A stretch of 11,435 bases of DNA from CAZAKO01 sp964546145. Its GTDB lineage: Bacteria > Fidelibacterota > UBA2242. Below the pieces are notes generated by a model that was not told the DNA's origin, ran no database searches, and saw nothing but the letters and a program-made list of their open reading frames with translations. Positions 1-7,613 of this stretch are shown here, in pieces; position 1 is the first letter of the stretch, and each line of letters starts with the position of its first letter. The stretch spans positions 1 to 11,435 of the forward strand of contig CAZJIU010000069.1 of NCBI GenBank assembly GCA_964546145.1, written 5' to 3'. The position numbers were made by a program, and so were the translations under genes.

Positions 1-1175
1 GCAGCGCCACGTAAGATAATATGCTCTGGCTGGATTACATCCCGGGCATTGAGAACAGCCGTACTAACTACGTGCTGCAATTCGCGCACATTACCTGGCC
101 AGCGATATTCCAGCAGTTTATTCATTGTGCTGTCTGAGATACTGAAAACTGATTTGTTTAGGGTTAGATTACTGCGATTTAGAAATTTTTTAACTAGGTG
201 AGGAATATCCTCCGGCCGTTCAGCTAAAGGAGGCATGACGATAACAAATTCAGTCAAACGAAAAAACAGGTCGCGGCGAAAGGTGCCCTGATTAACAGAT
301 TTCTCAAGATCTTCCAGGGTAGCGACGATAAGCCGAAAATCAACTTGATATTCTTCGCTTGATCCAATCGGTGAGATTTTCTTTTCTTCGGCCGCTCGTA
401 AAAATTTTGATTGTTGAGCAAAGGGAATGTTGCCAACCTCGTCTAGTACCAGGGTACCTGAATGGGCAGCCCTAAATTTGCCGATTTTATCTTCCAATGC
501 ACCGGTAAACGAACCTTTGATATGACCAAATAGTTCACTCTCGATTAAGTTACTGGAAATTGATCCGCAATCTACATTGATTAGAGGGTAAAGACGGCGA
601 TTACTTTTCTGGTGGATGTATTTTGCCAGTAAATTTTTTCCACAGCCGGTAGGTCCTTGAATCAATACCGACAGATCGGTAGGAGCGACTTTTTCGGCAT
701 CCTGGAGAACTTTTCGAATGATGCTACTCGGTCCGAATTCATCGGCAGTAATTCGAACAGTTTTATATTCTCTTAATTCCCGCTGGAGTTGATTGCGGTC
801 GAGACCATGTCGAATTGCAAGTAGTAATTTTTCGTTGTTAAATGGCTTGTCAAAAAAATCAAAAGCGCCTTTTTTAACAGCGTCTACAGCCCGCGGAATA
901 TCACCAAAAGCGGTGATAATTATTACTAACATGCCTTCATCAATTTCAGGCTTGATTTGATCGAGCACATCCCAGCCGGAAAGCACTGGCAGATTCATAT
1001 CCAGAACTACGCAATCAGGATCCTGCTGCTTGATGATTTCCAGGGCAGTCTGACCATTTTCAGCTGCCAGTGTCCGATAGCCATTTTCTTCCAGAAGTTC
1101 AACGATATTTAAGCGGGTATCCTCATTATCATCAACAACTAATACTGTCTCTTCCACTTTTAATTCCTGTTTCAT
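1..1175 (-). CDS. NtrC-family sigma-54-dependent response regulator (3' end outside window)
   Basis: Cytoplasmic transcription activator, output partner of the kinase encoded just upstream. The frame is open for 391 codons from ATG 1175 and leaves the window at base 1, so the C-terminal Fis-type helix-turn-helix is not visible. Receiver domain, residues about 10-125: acidic pair D15/D16, phospho-acceptor D59 (VVLDMNLP), T88 and K110 (FDKPF), all intact. AAA+ domain, residues about 145-390: Walker A GPTGCGKN (174-181), sigma-54 contact loop GSFTGA (221-226), Walker B LVLDE (242-246), arginine-finger segment FRRDLFFRL (299-307), sensor II WPGNVREL (359-366). Family knowledge: such proteins hydrolyse ATP to open sigma-54 promoters. 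Odd points: Walker A ends in N rather than the usual E, the loop has Ser for Ala, and the sensor I segment reads VATLEDL where ATN is usual. The start codon overlaps the kinase stop (ATGA) and lacks its own Shine-Dalgarno, so translation is probably coupled. Target genes are unknown. Confidence 0.95.
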   Translation of the reverse strand, partial: MKQELKVEETVLVVDDNEDTRLNIVELLEENGYRTLAAENGQTALEIIKQQDPDCVVLDMNLPVLSGWDVLDQIKPEIDEGMLVIIITAFGDIPRAVDAVKKGAFDFFDKPFNNEKLLLAIRHGLDRNQLQRELREYKTVRITADEFGPSSIIRKVLQDAEKVAPTDLSVLIQGPTGCGKNLLAKYIHQKSNRRLYPLINVDCGSISSNLIESELFGHIKGSFTGALEDKIGKFRAAHSGTLVLDEVGNIPFAQQSKFLRAAEEKKISPIGSSEEYQVDFRLIVATLEDLEKSVNQGTFRRDLFFRLTEFVIVMPPLAERPEDIPHLVKKFLNRSNLTLNKSVFSISDSTMNKLLEYRWPGNVRELQHVVSTAVLNARDVIQPEHIILRGA

Positions 1176-4100
1176 GTTAATTGGTTGACTATTGGTATTT
1201 GTATGGTAAAAACGGTTCCGACATTTTTCTCTGATTTGACCTGAATTGTCCCGGAGTGGGCTTTAATAATGTCTTGGACGACGGTCATTCCCAGGCCGAA
1301 TCCCGTATTTTTAGTCGAGAAAAAAGGTTTATAGAGATTACTAATTTCCGCCTCATCCATGCCACAACCGGTATCACCGATCTCAATTGCAATCTGATTC
1401 TCTGGTTCATGATTGTAGGCTTTAATTGTTAGTACGCCGGTGTCATTTATTGCCTCGAAGGCATTATCAATCAGATTCCGGAAGGCTTGCAGTAAGCGGA
1501 ATTCATCAATATTGATTGTCATATCATCGGTCTGCAAATCAATTTCGAGTTGTACTTTGGGGTATCTTTCCCTTCTTTCATTGGCATAATTAATCAGACT
1601 ATTAACCAGATCTGAGACCGGAGTTATTTTGAAGTTTAATTCAGGAATATGGGTAAAAGAGTAAAGATCGCGGATAGCTTTGTTACAGATATCCACGTTT
1701 TTAGTGATGACTCCCATATGACGTTGTATCTTTGGATTTTCCCGGGAATCTTGTGCGGAAGCCACCAGTTGGGCCGAGGAGGTGATACTGGTTAATGGAT
1801 TTTTGATTTCATGAGCAATTTTTAAAGTCAGTTGTTTAAGGCTTTCGCGCTTTGCTTTTTCCGCCTCTTTGAGTTCCTCCTGCGCTTTTTTCAATTCAGT
1901 TATTTCACGACCAATTCCATGGATTCCGACTAATTGTGAATTTTCGGTAATGCCGCGGATTTTCACCCAGAGGATTTTAGGCTCGCGTGATTTTGTAATA
2001 ACCCCCAATTCACATTCGACGAACCGGGTTTTTAGAAATTTTAAATAATTGCGGATAGCTCTAAACCGGTGTTGGTCAGAAATATAATTGATGAGATTTG
2101 TGCCGATGATTTTATTTTTCGGGTAACCAAGCAGCTGCTGAAGAAAATGATTGATTGTCACGATATTACCATTGACATCAGCTGTCCAGATAACATCATA
2201 GGCATTTTCGAACAGGTCGCGGTATTCTTCTTCACTTTTGCGCAGTTCGGCTTCAGCCTTCTGGCGACATTTAATTTCTGCTAATAATTGCTCATTAGTT
2301 TGGTATAATTCATGGGTGCGTTTCTGAACCATCACCTCCAATTCTTCTTTTTGTTTCTGGATATGACTAATACGCCGCCATACAACCAGGCAAATAATTC
2401 CAGCAATAGTCAGGGCAACTATTGACCGAAACCACCAGGTTTTCCAGAATGGGGGAGTGATATTGATGTTAATCTCAAGCGGTTGTTTATTCCATTTCCC
2501 AAAACTATTACATCCTTTGACTTTGAGAGTGTATTTTCCGGGAGGGATATTGTAATAGGTAACTCGATTATCGGTGCCAGGAATCTGCCAGCCCTTTTCA
2601 AAACCGGAAAGCCAGTAGGTGTATTTATTATACAGTGGTGCAGTGTAATCGTTCAGCCGAAATTCAAGCGAAAAGATATAATCTTTATAGGTCAGATTAA
2701 TATCTTTAATTTCGTAAAATGGTTTATCTAAAGGGCGACTTTCATAGAATACCTTAAAATCGTTTAGATAGATGGGGGATTCCTTCCTATTGAGGAATTC
2801 TTTTGGATCGAATTGGACGAATCCATTTAGAGTACCAAGAATTATATCTCCATTGTGGAGAGTGATGCCAACCGTATATTTTCTGCCTTTTGATATAGAC
2901 TCATTACTTCTATAGATTTTATTATTAAAATTAATCGCATTTTCCTCGATCAGGAAAGTAGTAAAAGCTTCTTCCTCGGGATGATAGAGCACTATCCCTT
3001 CATCAATACTGAACCAAATATTATGCAAACTATCTTCAATGACAGAGTTTATGTTGTTTGAAGCTAATCCTTCGATATCCTTGTAATTTATAAATTTATT
3101 TTTAGTACGGTCGAATTTATATAAACCATTAAACGCTGAACAAAGCCAGATACTGTTATCCGAGGAAACAAATATATTTTTTATGCTAACATGAAATAAA
3201 GGATTATTCTTTTCATAGGTCAAAGCATAGTGATCGAGAAATTTCCTAGTTTTTGGATCAAAGGTGCGAATCCCTGAAACAGTCAAGATCCAGAGAATTC
3301 CTGATTTATCTTCAACAATCTTAATAATTGCGTTTTCATACTTAATAATTGATGCATTTGTATAGCAACGTTCGCAATAATATTGATCAGAAAATCGCAG
3401 TAAACTTCGGTCAAATTTATATAGATAACCTTCAGCAGTTCCTATCCATAGAGTGCCATCAGAGCTTTCACAGATACCTCCGATATAATTGGTTATATTA
3501 CATTTTGTATGTGAAGAATCAGATTTATAGGTGGTAAAGGTTCCTCGCACTGGGTTAAATTTTACCAATCCCATGTTTGTACCTATCCATTTTTCGCCAT
3601 TTTTCGTCAGACATATTGAAGTGATATGATTAGAAATGAGTGAACAGGGTTTTTGTTTATCATGACTATAAAAGGAAAAATGACCGGTACCTGGATTATA
3701 GATCGCCAAACCTTTTAATAGCAAATAACTTATTATATTGCCTTGGAGGTCTTCATCGAGTAGGGTAACATAATGGTTAATAGAGTCAGTTGAGGTTGGA
3801 AAATAATGATAACTAAAATCCTGCTCAGAGCTGATACTTCTAAATAGTCCATCTCTCAGAGAACCGGCCCAGATAACATTTGACTTGTCTATATATATAG
3901 AATAGACAAAGGAAGAATTTAAGCCCTCAATTTTATCTTTATCAAAATAAGATGAAGTGATTTTTCCGGTCTTGATATCTAAATAACATAATCCGCCAAA
4001 GTTAGTAGCTAACCATAAGTTACCCTGTCTATTTTTGAAGGAAGAGAGAACTTTCACTCCTTTCTCTCCGCTAAGATTTAATAAATCAACAGTATTATAT

Positions 4101-4873
4101 CCTTTGCCAGATTTATTTATTAATGTATTATTCATAGCACTTAACCAGAAGTATGTTGAGTCCCGAAAATCTAATAAATTATAGAAAGTATAATCCTGAG
4201 GTAATTCATAATAATGTTTGACCTGAAAGTCTTTAACCGAAAGATACCATAAATCATGATATGTCAGAATCCATATAGATCCATCCGGCTGGCGGATAAA
4301 ATCTTTAACCGCTAGCTCGGTTTGATCAACTTCTTCTATTCCCTTAACTTTAATTGGTGTAAATTTTTCTGTTGCTGGATCAAAATACTGGAATTCATCT
4401 CGAGCATATTTCAGCCAGACGTATTGACTATCACAGATAACTTTTACGATTCCTCGGTTTAAATAACTGTTAGTAGGTGGATGGAAATTAATAAATGAAT
4501 CATTGAGTGGCGAATATTTGATCAAACCTACGGGTGAACCTATCCAGAGTGATCCATAAGGATCAACTGCTAATGCAAGGATATCATTATGCATCAGGCT
4601 GGTCGAGTCGCTCTCATCGCGTTTGTATGATCGGAAATTGTATCCATCATAGCGATATAGACCATCATTTGTCCCAAACCACATATAACCGGTTGAATCC
4701 TGCGCAATGCTAAAAACGCGGAGATTATTTTGACCTTTGAAAAAAGGCAGATTGATGAACTCGATTTTTTGCTCTAAGGCAAATGCGTGAAGATTGATGA
4801 AAATTGCCCAACTCAGGAGACAAAACTGGCGGAGACAAAGAATAATATTATGATAATGGATTCTGTTTTTCAC
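1172..4873 (-). CDS. Large membrane sensor histidine kinase (propeller repeats, Y_Y_Y, PAS, HisKA, HATPase)
   Basis: Sensor kinase of about 1233 aa with a GTG start at 4873. Order: signal peptide ending AFA (residue 32); about 14 repeats of the type 'D..G.LWIGT..GL..YD' (residues about 45-680), consistent with two seven-bladed propellers; Y_Y_Y domain (about 745-800, GFEKGW...IPPGKYTLKV); one transmembrane helix (about 813-832); coiled coil (833-880); PAS (about 883-992); HisKA with H1021 in IAHEIKNPL; HATPase with N-box N1133, G1 GDTGCGM (D1167), F-box YKPFFSTKNTG, G2 GFGLGM. All catalytic boxes are intact, so it should autophosphorylate. The sensor should lie in the periplasm; its ligand is unknown. 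Start choice: the frame opens earlier (TTG 4930, ATG 4891), but TTG 4930 falls in the -35 box of a good promoter and ATG 4891 would lie at the transcript's very 5' end. GTG 4873 has GAGGAAGGG upstream and yields a clean signal peptide. Unlike most propeller/Y_Y_Y sensors, it has no fused receiver or AraC domain; the regulator is a separate gene overlapping by four bases. Confidence 0.93.
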   Translation of the reverse strand: MKNRIHYHNIILCLRQFCLLSWAIFINLHAFALEQKIEFINLPFFKGQNNLRVFSIAQDSTGYMWFGTNDGLYRYDGYNFRSYKRDESDSTSLMHNDILALAVDPYGSLWIGSPVGLIKYSPLNDSFINFHPPTNSYLNRGIVKVICDSQYVWLKYARDEFQYFDPATEKFTPIKVKGIEEVDQTELAVKDFIRQPDGSIWILTYHDLWYLSVKDFQVKHYYELPQDYTFYNLLDFRDSTYFWLSAMNNTLINKSGKGYNTVDLLNLSGEKGVKVLSSFKNRQGNLWLATNFGGLCYLDIKTGKITSSYFDKDKIEGLNSSFVYSIYIDKSNVIWAGSLRDGLFRSISSEQDFSYHYFPTSTDSINHYVTLLDEDLQGNIISYLLLKGLAIYNPGTGHFSFYSHDKQKPCSLISNHITSICLTKNGEKWIGTNMGLVKFNPVRGTFTTYKSDSSHTKCNITNYIGGICESSDGTLWIGTAEGYLYKFDRSLLRFSDQYYCERCYTNASIIKYENAIIKIVEDKSGILWILTVSGIRTFDPKTRKFLDHYALTYEKNNPLFHVSIKNIFVSSDNSIWLCSAFNGLYKFDRTKNKFINYKDIEGLASNNINSVIEDSLHNIWFSIDEGIVLYHPEEEAFTTFLIEENAINFNNKIYRSNESISKGRKYTVGITLHNGDIILGTLNGFVQFDPKEFLNRKESPIYLNDFKVFYESRPLDKPFYEIKDINLTYKDYIFSLEFRLNDYTAPLYNKYTYWLSGFEKGWQIPGTDNRVTYYNIPPGKYTLKVKGCNSFGKWNKQPLEININITPPFWKTWWFRSIVALTIAGIICLVVWRRISHIQKQKEELEVMVQKRTHELYQTNEQLLAEIKCRQKAEAELRKSEEEYRDLFENAYDVIWTADVNGNIVTINHFLQQLLGYPKNKIIGTNLINYISDQHRFRAIRNYLKFLKTRFVECELGVITKSREPKILWVKIRGITENSQLVGIHGIGREITELKKAQEELKEAEKAKRESLKQLTLKIAHEIKNPLTSITSSAQLVASAQDSRENPKIQRHMGVITKNVDICNKAIRDLYSFTHIPELNFKITPVSDLVNSLINYANERRERYPKVQLEIDLQTDDMTINIDEFRLLQAFRNLIDNAFEAINDTGVLTIKAYNHEPENQIAIEIGDTGCGMDEAEISNLYKPFFSTKNTGFGLGMTVVQDIIKAHSGTIQVKSEKNVGTVFTIQIPIVNQLT

Positions 4874-4876
4874 TAC

Positions 4877-4885
4877 CCCTTCCTC
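4877..4885 (-). promoter_or_regulatory. Ribosome binding site supporting the GTG start of the kinase
   Basis: GAGGAAGGG lies a few bases before GTG 4873 (GAGG core 8 bases upstream). The alternative starts TTG 4930 and ATG 4891 have no comparable purine-rich sequence before them. Confidence 0.55.
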
Positions 4886-4901
4886 AACCATAGCCCATCT
4901 T

Positions 4902-4930
4902 AAAATAATTAAATTGGCTACCACAGTCAA
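4902..4930 (-). promoter_or_regulatory. Predicted sigma-70-like promoter of the kinase/regulator operon
   Basis: On the minus strand TTGACT (4930-4925) is followed by a 17-base spacer and TATTTT (4907-4902): 5/6 and 4/6 matches to the -35 and -10 consensus at ideal spacing. Transcription would begin near 4895, giving a leader of about 20 bases before GTG 4873. If the organism is a Bacteroidota-type lineage with a different primary sigma consensus, this match could be coincidental. The rest of the divergent intergenic stretch (4931-5074) shows no convincing promoter for the plus-strand gene and no sigma-54 (-24/-12) site. Confidence 0.5.
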
Positions 4931-5061
4931 ATATTATGTAAGTGATAAGCGATTTATTTCTAATTGAAGATGCAAAATTTGGGTGATGGAAGTAGTTATT
5001 TATTTTGGCTATGAATTCAGCAGGATATTACCTATCTTACTCAAGTTTTTAAATATCTAGT

Positions 5062-5068
5062 AAGGGAG
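5062..5068 (+). promoter_or_regulatory. Ribosome binding site of the peptidyl-prolyl isomerase gene
   Basis: AAGGGAG ends six bases before ATG 5075. It is strong and well placed, and fixes the start of the plus-strand gene. Confidence 0.75.
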
Positions 5069-5074
5069 ATTCAA

Positions 5075-6088
5075 ATGAAAAAGACTTGCATCATTTTGAT
5101 AGCGTTGCTAATTACAATTAATATGTGCGCTAAAAAAGAGCCGAGTGCTGTCCTGAAAACCGGTACGCCACCTTATCTTCTGGCAGAAAAGGTCGCCGAG
5201 AAAGTTCCATATCTTACACCGGTTAAGAATAATGCTTTAATTACAACCAGATATTTTGATATTAAATCCGGCGATATCTTCGATGCCATTTATACTAATT
5301 TTGGTAAACAAGCTAATCGGCTGTCTTCTTTTGGTGTTGATCAAATTAATAATATTGTGATGACCCATGCCCGCCAGTTAGCTGAAATGAATCTCTTTCT
5401 TCAAGATGCCAAAAAGATGGGTATTCAAATCGCGGATAGCGAAGTGGATAGCCTCATCCAGAACAATTATCTAAGTAGTGGCGATGATCGGTTACAAAAT
5501 TGGCTCAAGGAAAATGATATTAGTATGGATAGAATAAGACAGGATGTCCGTAATTCCTTAATGATTCAGAAATACCTGAATGCGATTTTTGATCGGGAAG
5601 TTGTCATTACTGAAGAGGAAATTTTAAATTTATATAATGAGGACAAATATGCCTCGGTTCGTCATATTCTGATTACAACGCAGGCCGATAATGATTCTTT
5701 TAATCAAGAAGCTAAAAAGAAAATTAGTGAATTACGGCAGCGCGCCCTCAATGGTGAAGATTTCGCTGCTCTGGCAAATCAATATTCAGAAGATCCCGGT
5801 TCGAAACAGAATGGTGGACTTTATGAAAATTTTACTCATGGTCAGATGGTCAAACCTTTCGAAGATGCGGCATTTAGTACTCCAATCAATGAAATCAGTG
5901 AGATCGTCGAAACCCAATATGGCTATCACATCCTCAAACCGGTGGAGCGGAAAAGGGAAGAAAAGCCCTACGCCGAAGTCAAGGATCAACTACTCCAGAC
6001 TCTGCAAAATAGTAAACGTAACGAAGTCTATGAGAATTTACTGAAAAACCTGAAAAGCGAAGCAAATTATAAGGAGATAGAGTTTTAG
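5075..6088 (+). CDS. Exported parvulin-type peptidyl-prolyl cis-trans isomerase (SurA/PrsA-like)
   Basis: A 337-aa envelope folding factor. Parvulins isomerise X-Pro bonds, and SurA/PrsA relatives act as chaperones for secreted or outer-membrane proteins. Seen: a basic N-terminus and hydrophobic segment (residues 3-17) followed by Cys18 (INMC), which could be a lipidation site although Met at -1 is atypical for a lipobox. Then comes a low-complexity linker, a helical SurA-N-like region (about 65-180) and a single rotamase domain (about 192-292). That domain has VRHILI (H197), FAALANQYSEDPGSKQNGGLYENF (in part) and the paired motif GYHILK (H285). The C-terminal tail (293-337) is charged and helical. 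SurA has two rotamase domains; this has one, like PrsA. The gene stands alone, divergent from the two-component system and convergent with the Rnf operon, with its own Shine-Dalgarno and terminator. Its clients cannot be told from the sequence. Confidence 0.9.
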   Translation: MKKTCIILIALLITINMCAKKEPSAVLKTGTPPYLLAEKVAEKVPYLTPVKNNALITTRYFDIKSGDIFDAIYTNFGKQANRLSSFGVDQINNIVMTHARQLAEMNLFLQDAKKMGIQIADSEVDSLIQNNYLSSGDDRLQNWLKENDISMDRIRQDVRNSLMIQKYLNAIFDREVVITEEEILNLYNEDKYASVRHILITTQADNDSFNQEAKKKISELRQRALNGEDFAALANQYSEDPGSKQNGGLYENFTHGQMVKPFEDAAFSTPINEISEIVETQYGYHILKPVERKREEKPYAEVKDQLLQTLQNSKRNEVYENLLKNLKSEANYKEIEF

Positions 6089-6111
6089 CTGTTTTCAGCC
6101 AGATTTTATCC

Positions 6112-6139
6112 AAGCCGTTCTTATCAGGACGGCTTTTTT
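6112..6139 (+). terminator. Intrinsic terminator of the peptidyl-prolyl isomerase gene
   Basis: AAGCCGTTCT (6112-6121), loop TATC, AGGACGGCTT (6126-6135): a 10-bp stem with one T-G wobble, running into a T-tract (6134-6139). It lies 23 bases after the TAG stop. The right arm, and part of the loop holding the TGA, are also the last codons and stop of the convergent apbE gene. On the minus strand there is no T-tract after the stem, so it should terminate efficiently only in the plus direction. Confidence 0.88.
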
Positions 6140-7137
6140 GTCAGATAAATATTAAACTTGTTGGTGGAAAAAATTTTACCATCAACTCGGACTATTAATC
6201 CCTCACAATCCGGCAAAGATTCAAGCAATTCAAGCCCGGCGTTGACTCCCATTACAAATATTCCGGTTGCTAGTCCATCCGCCATTTCAGCGGTTGGAGT
6301 CATAATGGTTACTGACTGGCAGGAATCTGCCGGTAAGCCGGTTTTGGGATTAATGATATGGTGATAGCGTTTTCCCTGATAGGAAAAGTATTTTTGATAA
6401 TCGCCAGAGGTGACAACTGACCCACTGTTAATTTCGATAACCTCGAGCATTTTATTAGTTTCGCGTGGATTTTGGATTCCGATTTTCCATTTTTTCCCAT
6501 CGGCCTGAGGCAAGACCCGTAAATCGCCGCCGGCATTAACTAATGCGCCCTTGACTTTCATTTTTTTCAGAATATCAATAGCACGATCAACCCCATAACC
6601 CTTAGCAATGCCGCCCGTTGTCAGTTTTGTTTGAGGTAAAGAGGATATTAATAAGCCATGATCTTCATTTACCGATAGAGTTTTATAATTAACAAATGGC
6701 AAAACAGAATCAATTGCTTCCTGAGTGGGTGGTATTGGCGATTCACTTTTAAAATCATATAAAGGGAGAATAATTCCAACAGTCATGTCGAATGCCCCAT
6801 TAGTCAGTTTGGAAATTTCCAGACCGCGTTTGATTAAACTTAATACTTCTTCTGGCATTGCAACTTCTTGGCTTGTTCGATTACCAAATGCGTATAGCGG
6901 GCTTTGCGGATTGTCTTCATAAAAAAGTCTCCCAATTCGACTTATTTCTAAATAGGCAGCATCCATCGCTTCGTTGGCGTGTTTTGCGGAATAGTCTAAA
7001 ATGGTAATCTCAATAACGGTTCCCATGGCAAAACGGGTCATGTGAAAAGATTGTAGCTCTGTAGACTTTTGACAGGAATAATTCCAGCAGGTACAAAATA
7101 ATAATAGCAGGAATATTCTGTAATATCTTCTTATCAT
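6124..7137 (-). CDS. apbE: FAD:protein FMN transferase (ApbE), lipoprotein
   Basis: A 337-aa enzyme that transfers FMN from FAD onto a Thr of target proteins in a Mg2+-dependent reaction outside the cytoplasmic membrane. It is needed to flavinylate RnfD and RnfG, which are encoded upstream in the same operon. Seen: signal sequence with hydrophobic core LLLLF and candidate lipidation Cys22 (YSC), then the ApbE series MGTVIEI, GAFDMTVG, GGIAKGYGVDRA, NAGGDLR, TSGDYQKYF, HHIINPKTG and MADGLATGIFVMG. Length and motif order are normal for the family and no key motif is missing. It is the last gene of the run, 38 bases after rseC, with GGTGAT before the ATG as a modest ribosome site. Its stop (TGA, followed by in-frame TAA) lies inside the terminator hairpin of the convergent gene. 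The identification is firm; the specific targets are inferred from linkage. Confidence 0.96.
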   Translation of the reverse strand: MIRRYYRIFLLLLFCTCWNYSCQKSTELQSFHMTRFAMGTVIEITILDYSAKHANEAMDAAYLEISRIGRLFYEDNPQSPLYAFGNRTSQEVAMPEEVLSLIKRGLEISKLTNGAFDMTVGIILPLYDFKSESPIPPTQEAIDSVLPFVNYKTLSVNEDHGLLISSLPQTKLTTGGIAKGYGVDRAIDILKKMKVKGALVNAGGDLRVLPQADGKKWKIGIQNPRETNKMLEVIEINSGSVVTSGDYQKYFSYQGKRYHHIINPKTGLPADSCQSVTIMTPTAEMADGLATGIFVMGVNAGLELLESLPDCEGLIVRVDGKIFSTNKFNIYLTKKPS

Positions 7138-7175
7138 ATAATCACCTTTATCGTGATAACATTCTTAATATGGAC

Positions 7176-7613
7176 TTAACAGATTTCCTTCATTGTGAAA
7201 ACGGCAAAGCCTTTTGATGCCCGGGATTTGCACCAGAGTCGAACTATCAAGCCAGTAATAATTAGCAAAATTAGTCCAACTCCAAATTGAATTAAATCAG
7301 CTGGAATACCGCGCATCGGATGCGTAATCAGCTGATTTGCACCGACCACCCCAATCACGAATCCTGCAGTCGGTAAACCATATTGCATCATACCAAGAAT
7401 TAACTGCTTTTTATCCGATTGCTCAATCCGGACTTTGCTTCCGATGGGCGCATGCAGAGAATTTTTCAATCTAAGAATCCGTTTTCCCGAACCTTGCGGT
7501 AGACAGATCAATCTGGCGCCGCAGGTATGACAAGTCTCGGTATCTGCTAATTCAACTTTGGCAAAACCGTCTTGGACTTCGATAACTTTGCCGATTTCGA
7601 AATCCTCTTTCAA
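7176..7613 (-). CDS. rseC: RseC/MucC-family membrane protein of the Rnf operon
   Basis: A 145-aa protein (E. coli RseC is about 159 aa). N-terminal soluble part with a beta-rich IGKVIEVQDGFAKVEL start and a cysteine cluster C28-x2-C31-x5-C37 (CHTCGARLIC), then two membrane segments (about 71-95 and 105-127) and a short cytoplasmic tail. Family knowledge: RseC proteins accompany rsx/rnf genes, are linked to the SoxR-reducing system and to sigma-E regulation in Proteobacteria, and their cysteines suggest metal or redox binding. Here a role in Rnf assembly or function is inferred from position. The start is TTG 7613, directly abutting the rnfB stop (TAATTG), with GAGG five bases upstream, so the two genes are probably translationally coupled. 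No upstream ATG is possible without overlapping rnfB. Confidence 0.85.
   Translation of the reverse strand: MKEDFEIGKVIEVQDGFAKVELADTETCHTCGARLICLPQGSGKRILRLKNSLHAPIGSKVRIEQSDKKQLILGMMQYGLPTAGFVIGVVGANQLITHPMRGIPADLIQFGVGLILLIITGLIVRLWCKSRASKGFAVFTMKEIC

Noticed and set aside
5005..5022. Sigma-54-like TTGGCT...AGC sequence before the isomerase gene
   Set aside because: The distance between the GG and GC elements is 11 instead of the required 10, and the match is otherwise poor.
5691..6044. Second plus-strand frame of 117 codons inside the isomerase gene
   Set aside because: It overlaps the rotamase domain in another frame and has a Lys/Ser-rich composition typical of a shadow frame.
7138..7175. 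Small hairpin (ATCAC/GTGAT) in the rseC-apbE gap that could cover the apbE ribosome site
   Set aside because: Only about five base pairs with an AT-rich loop; too weak to claim as a regulatory element.
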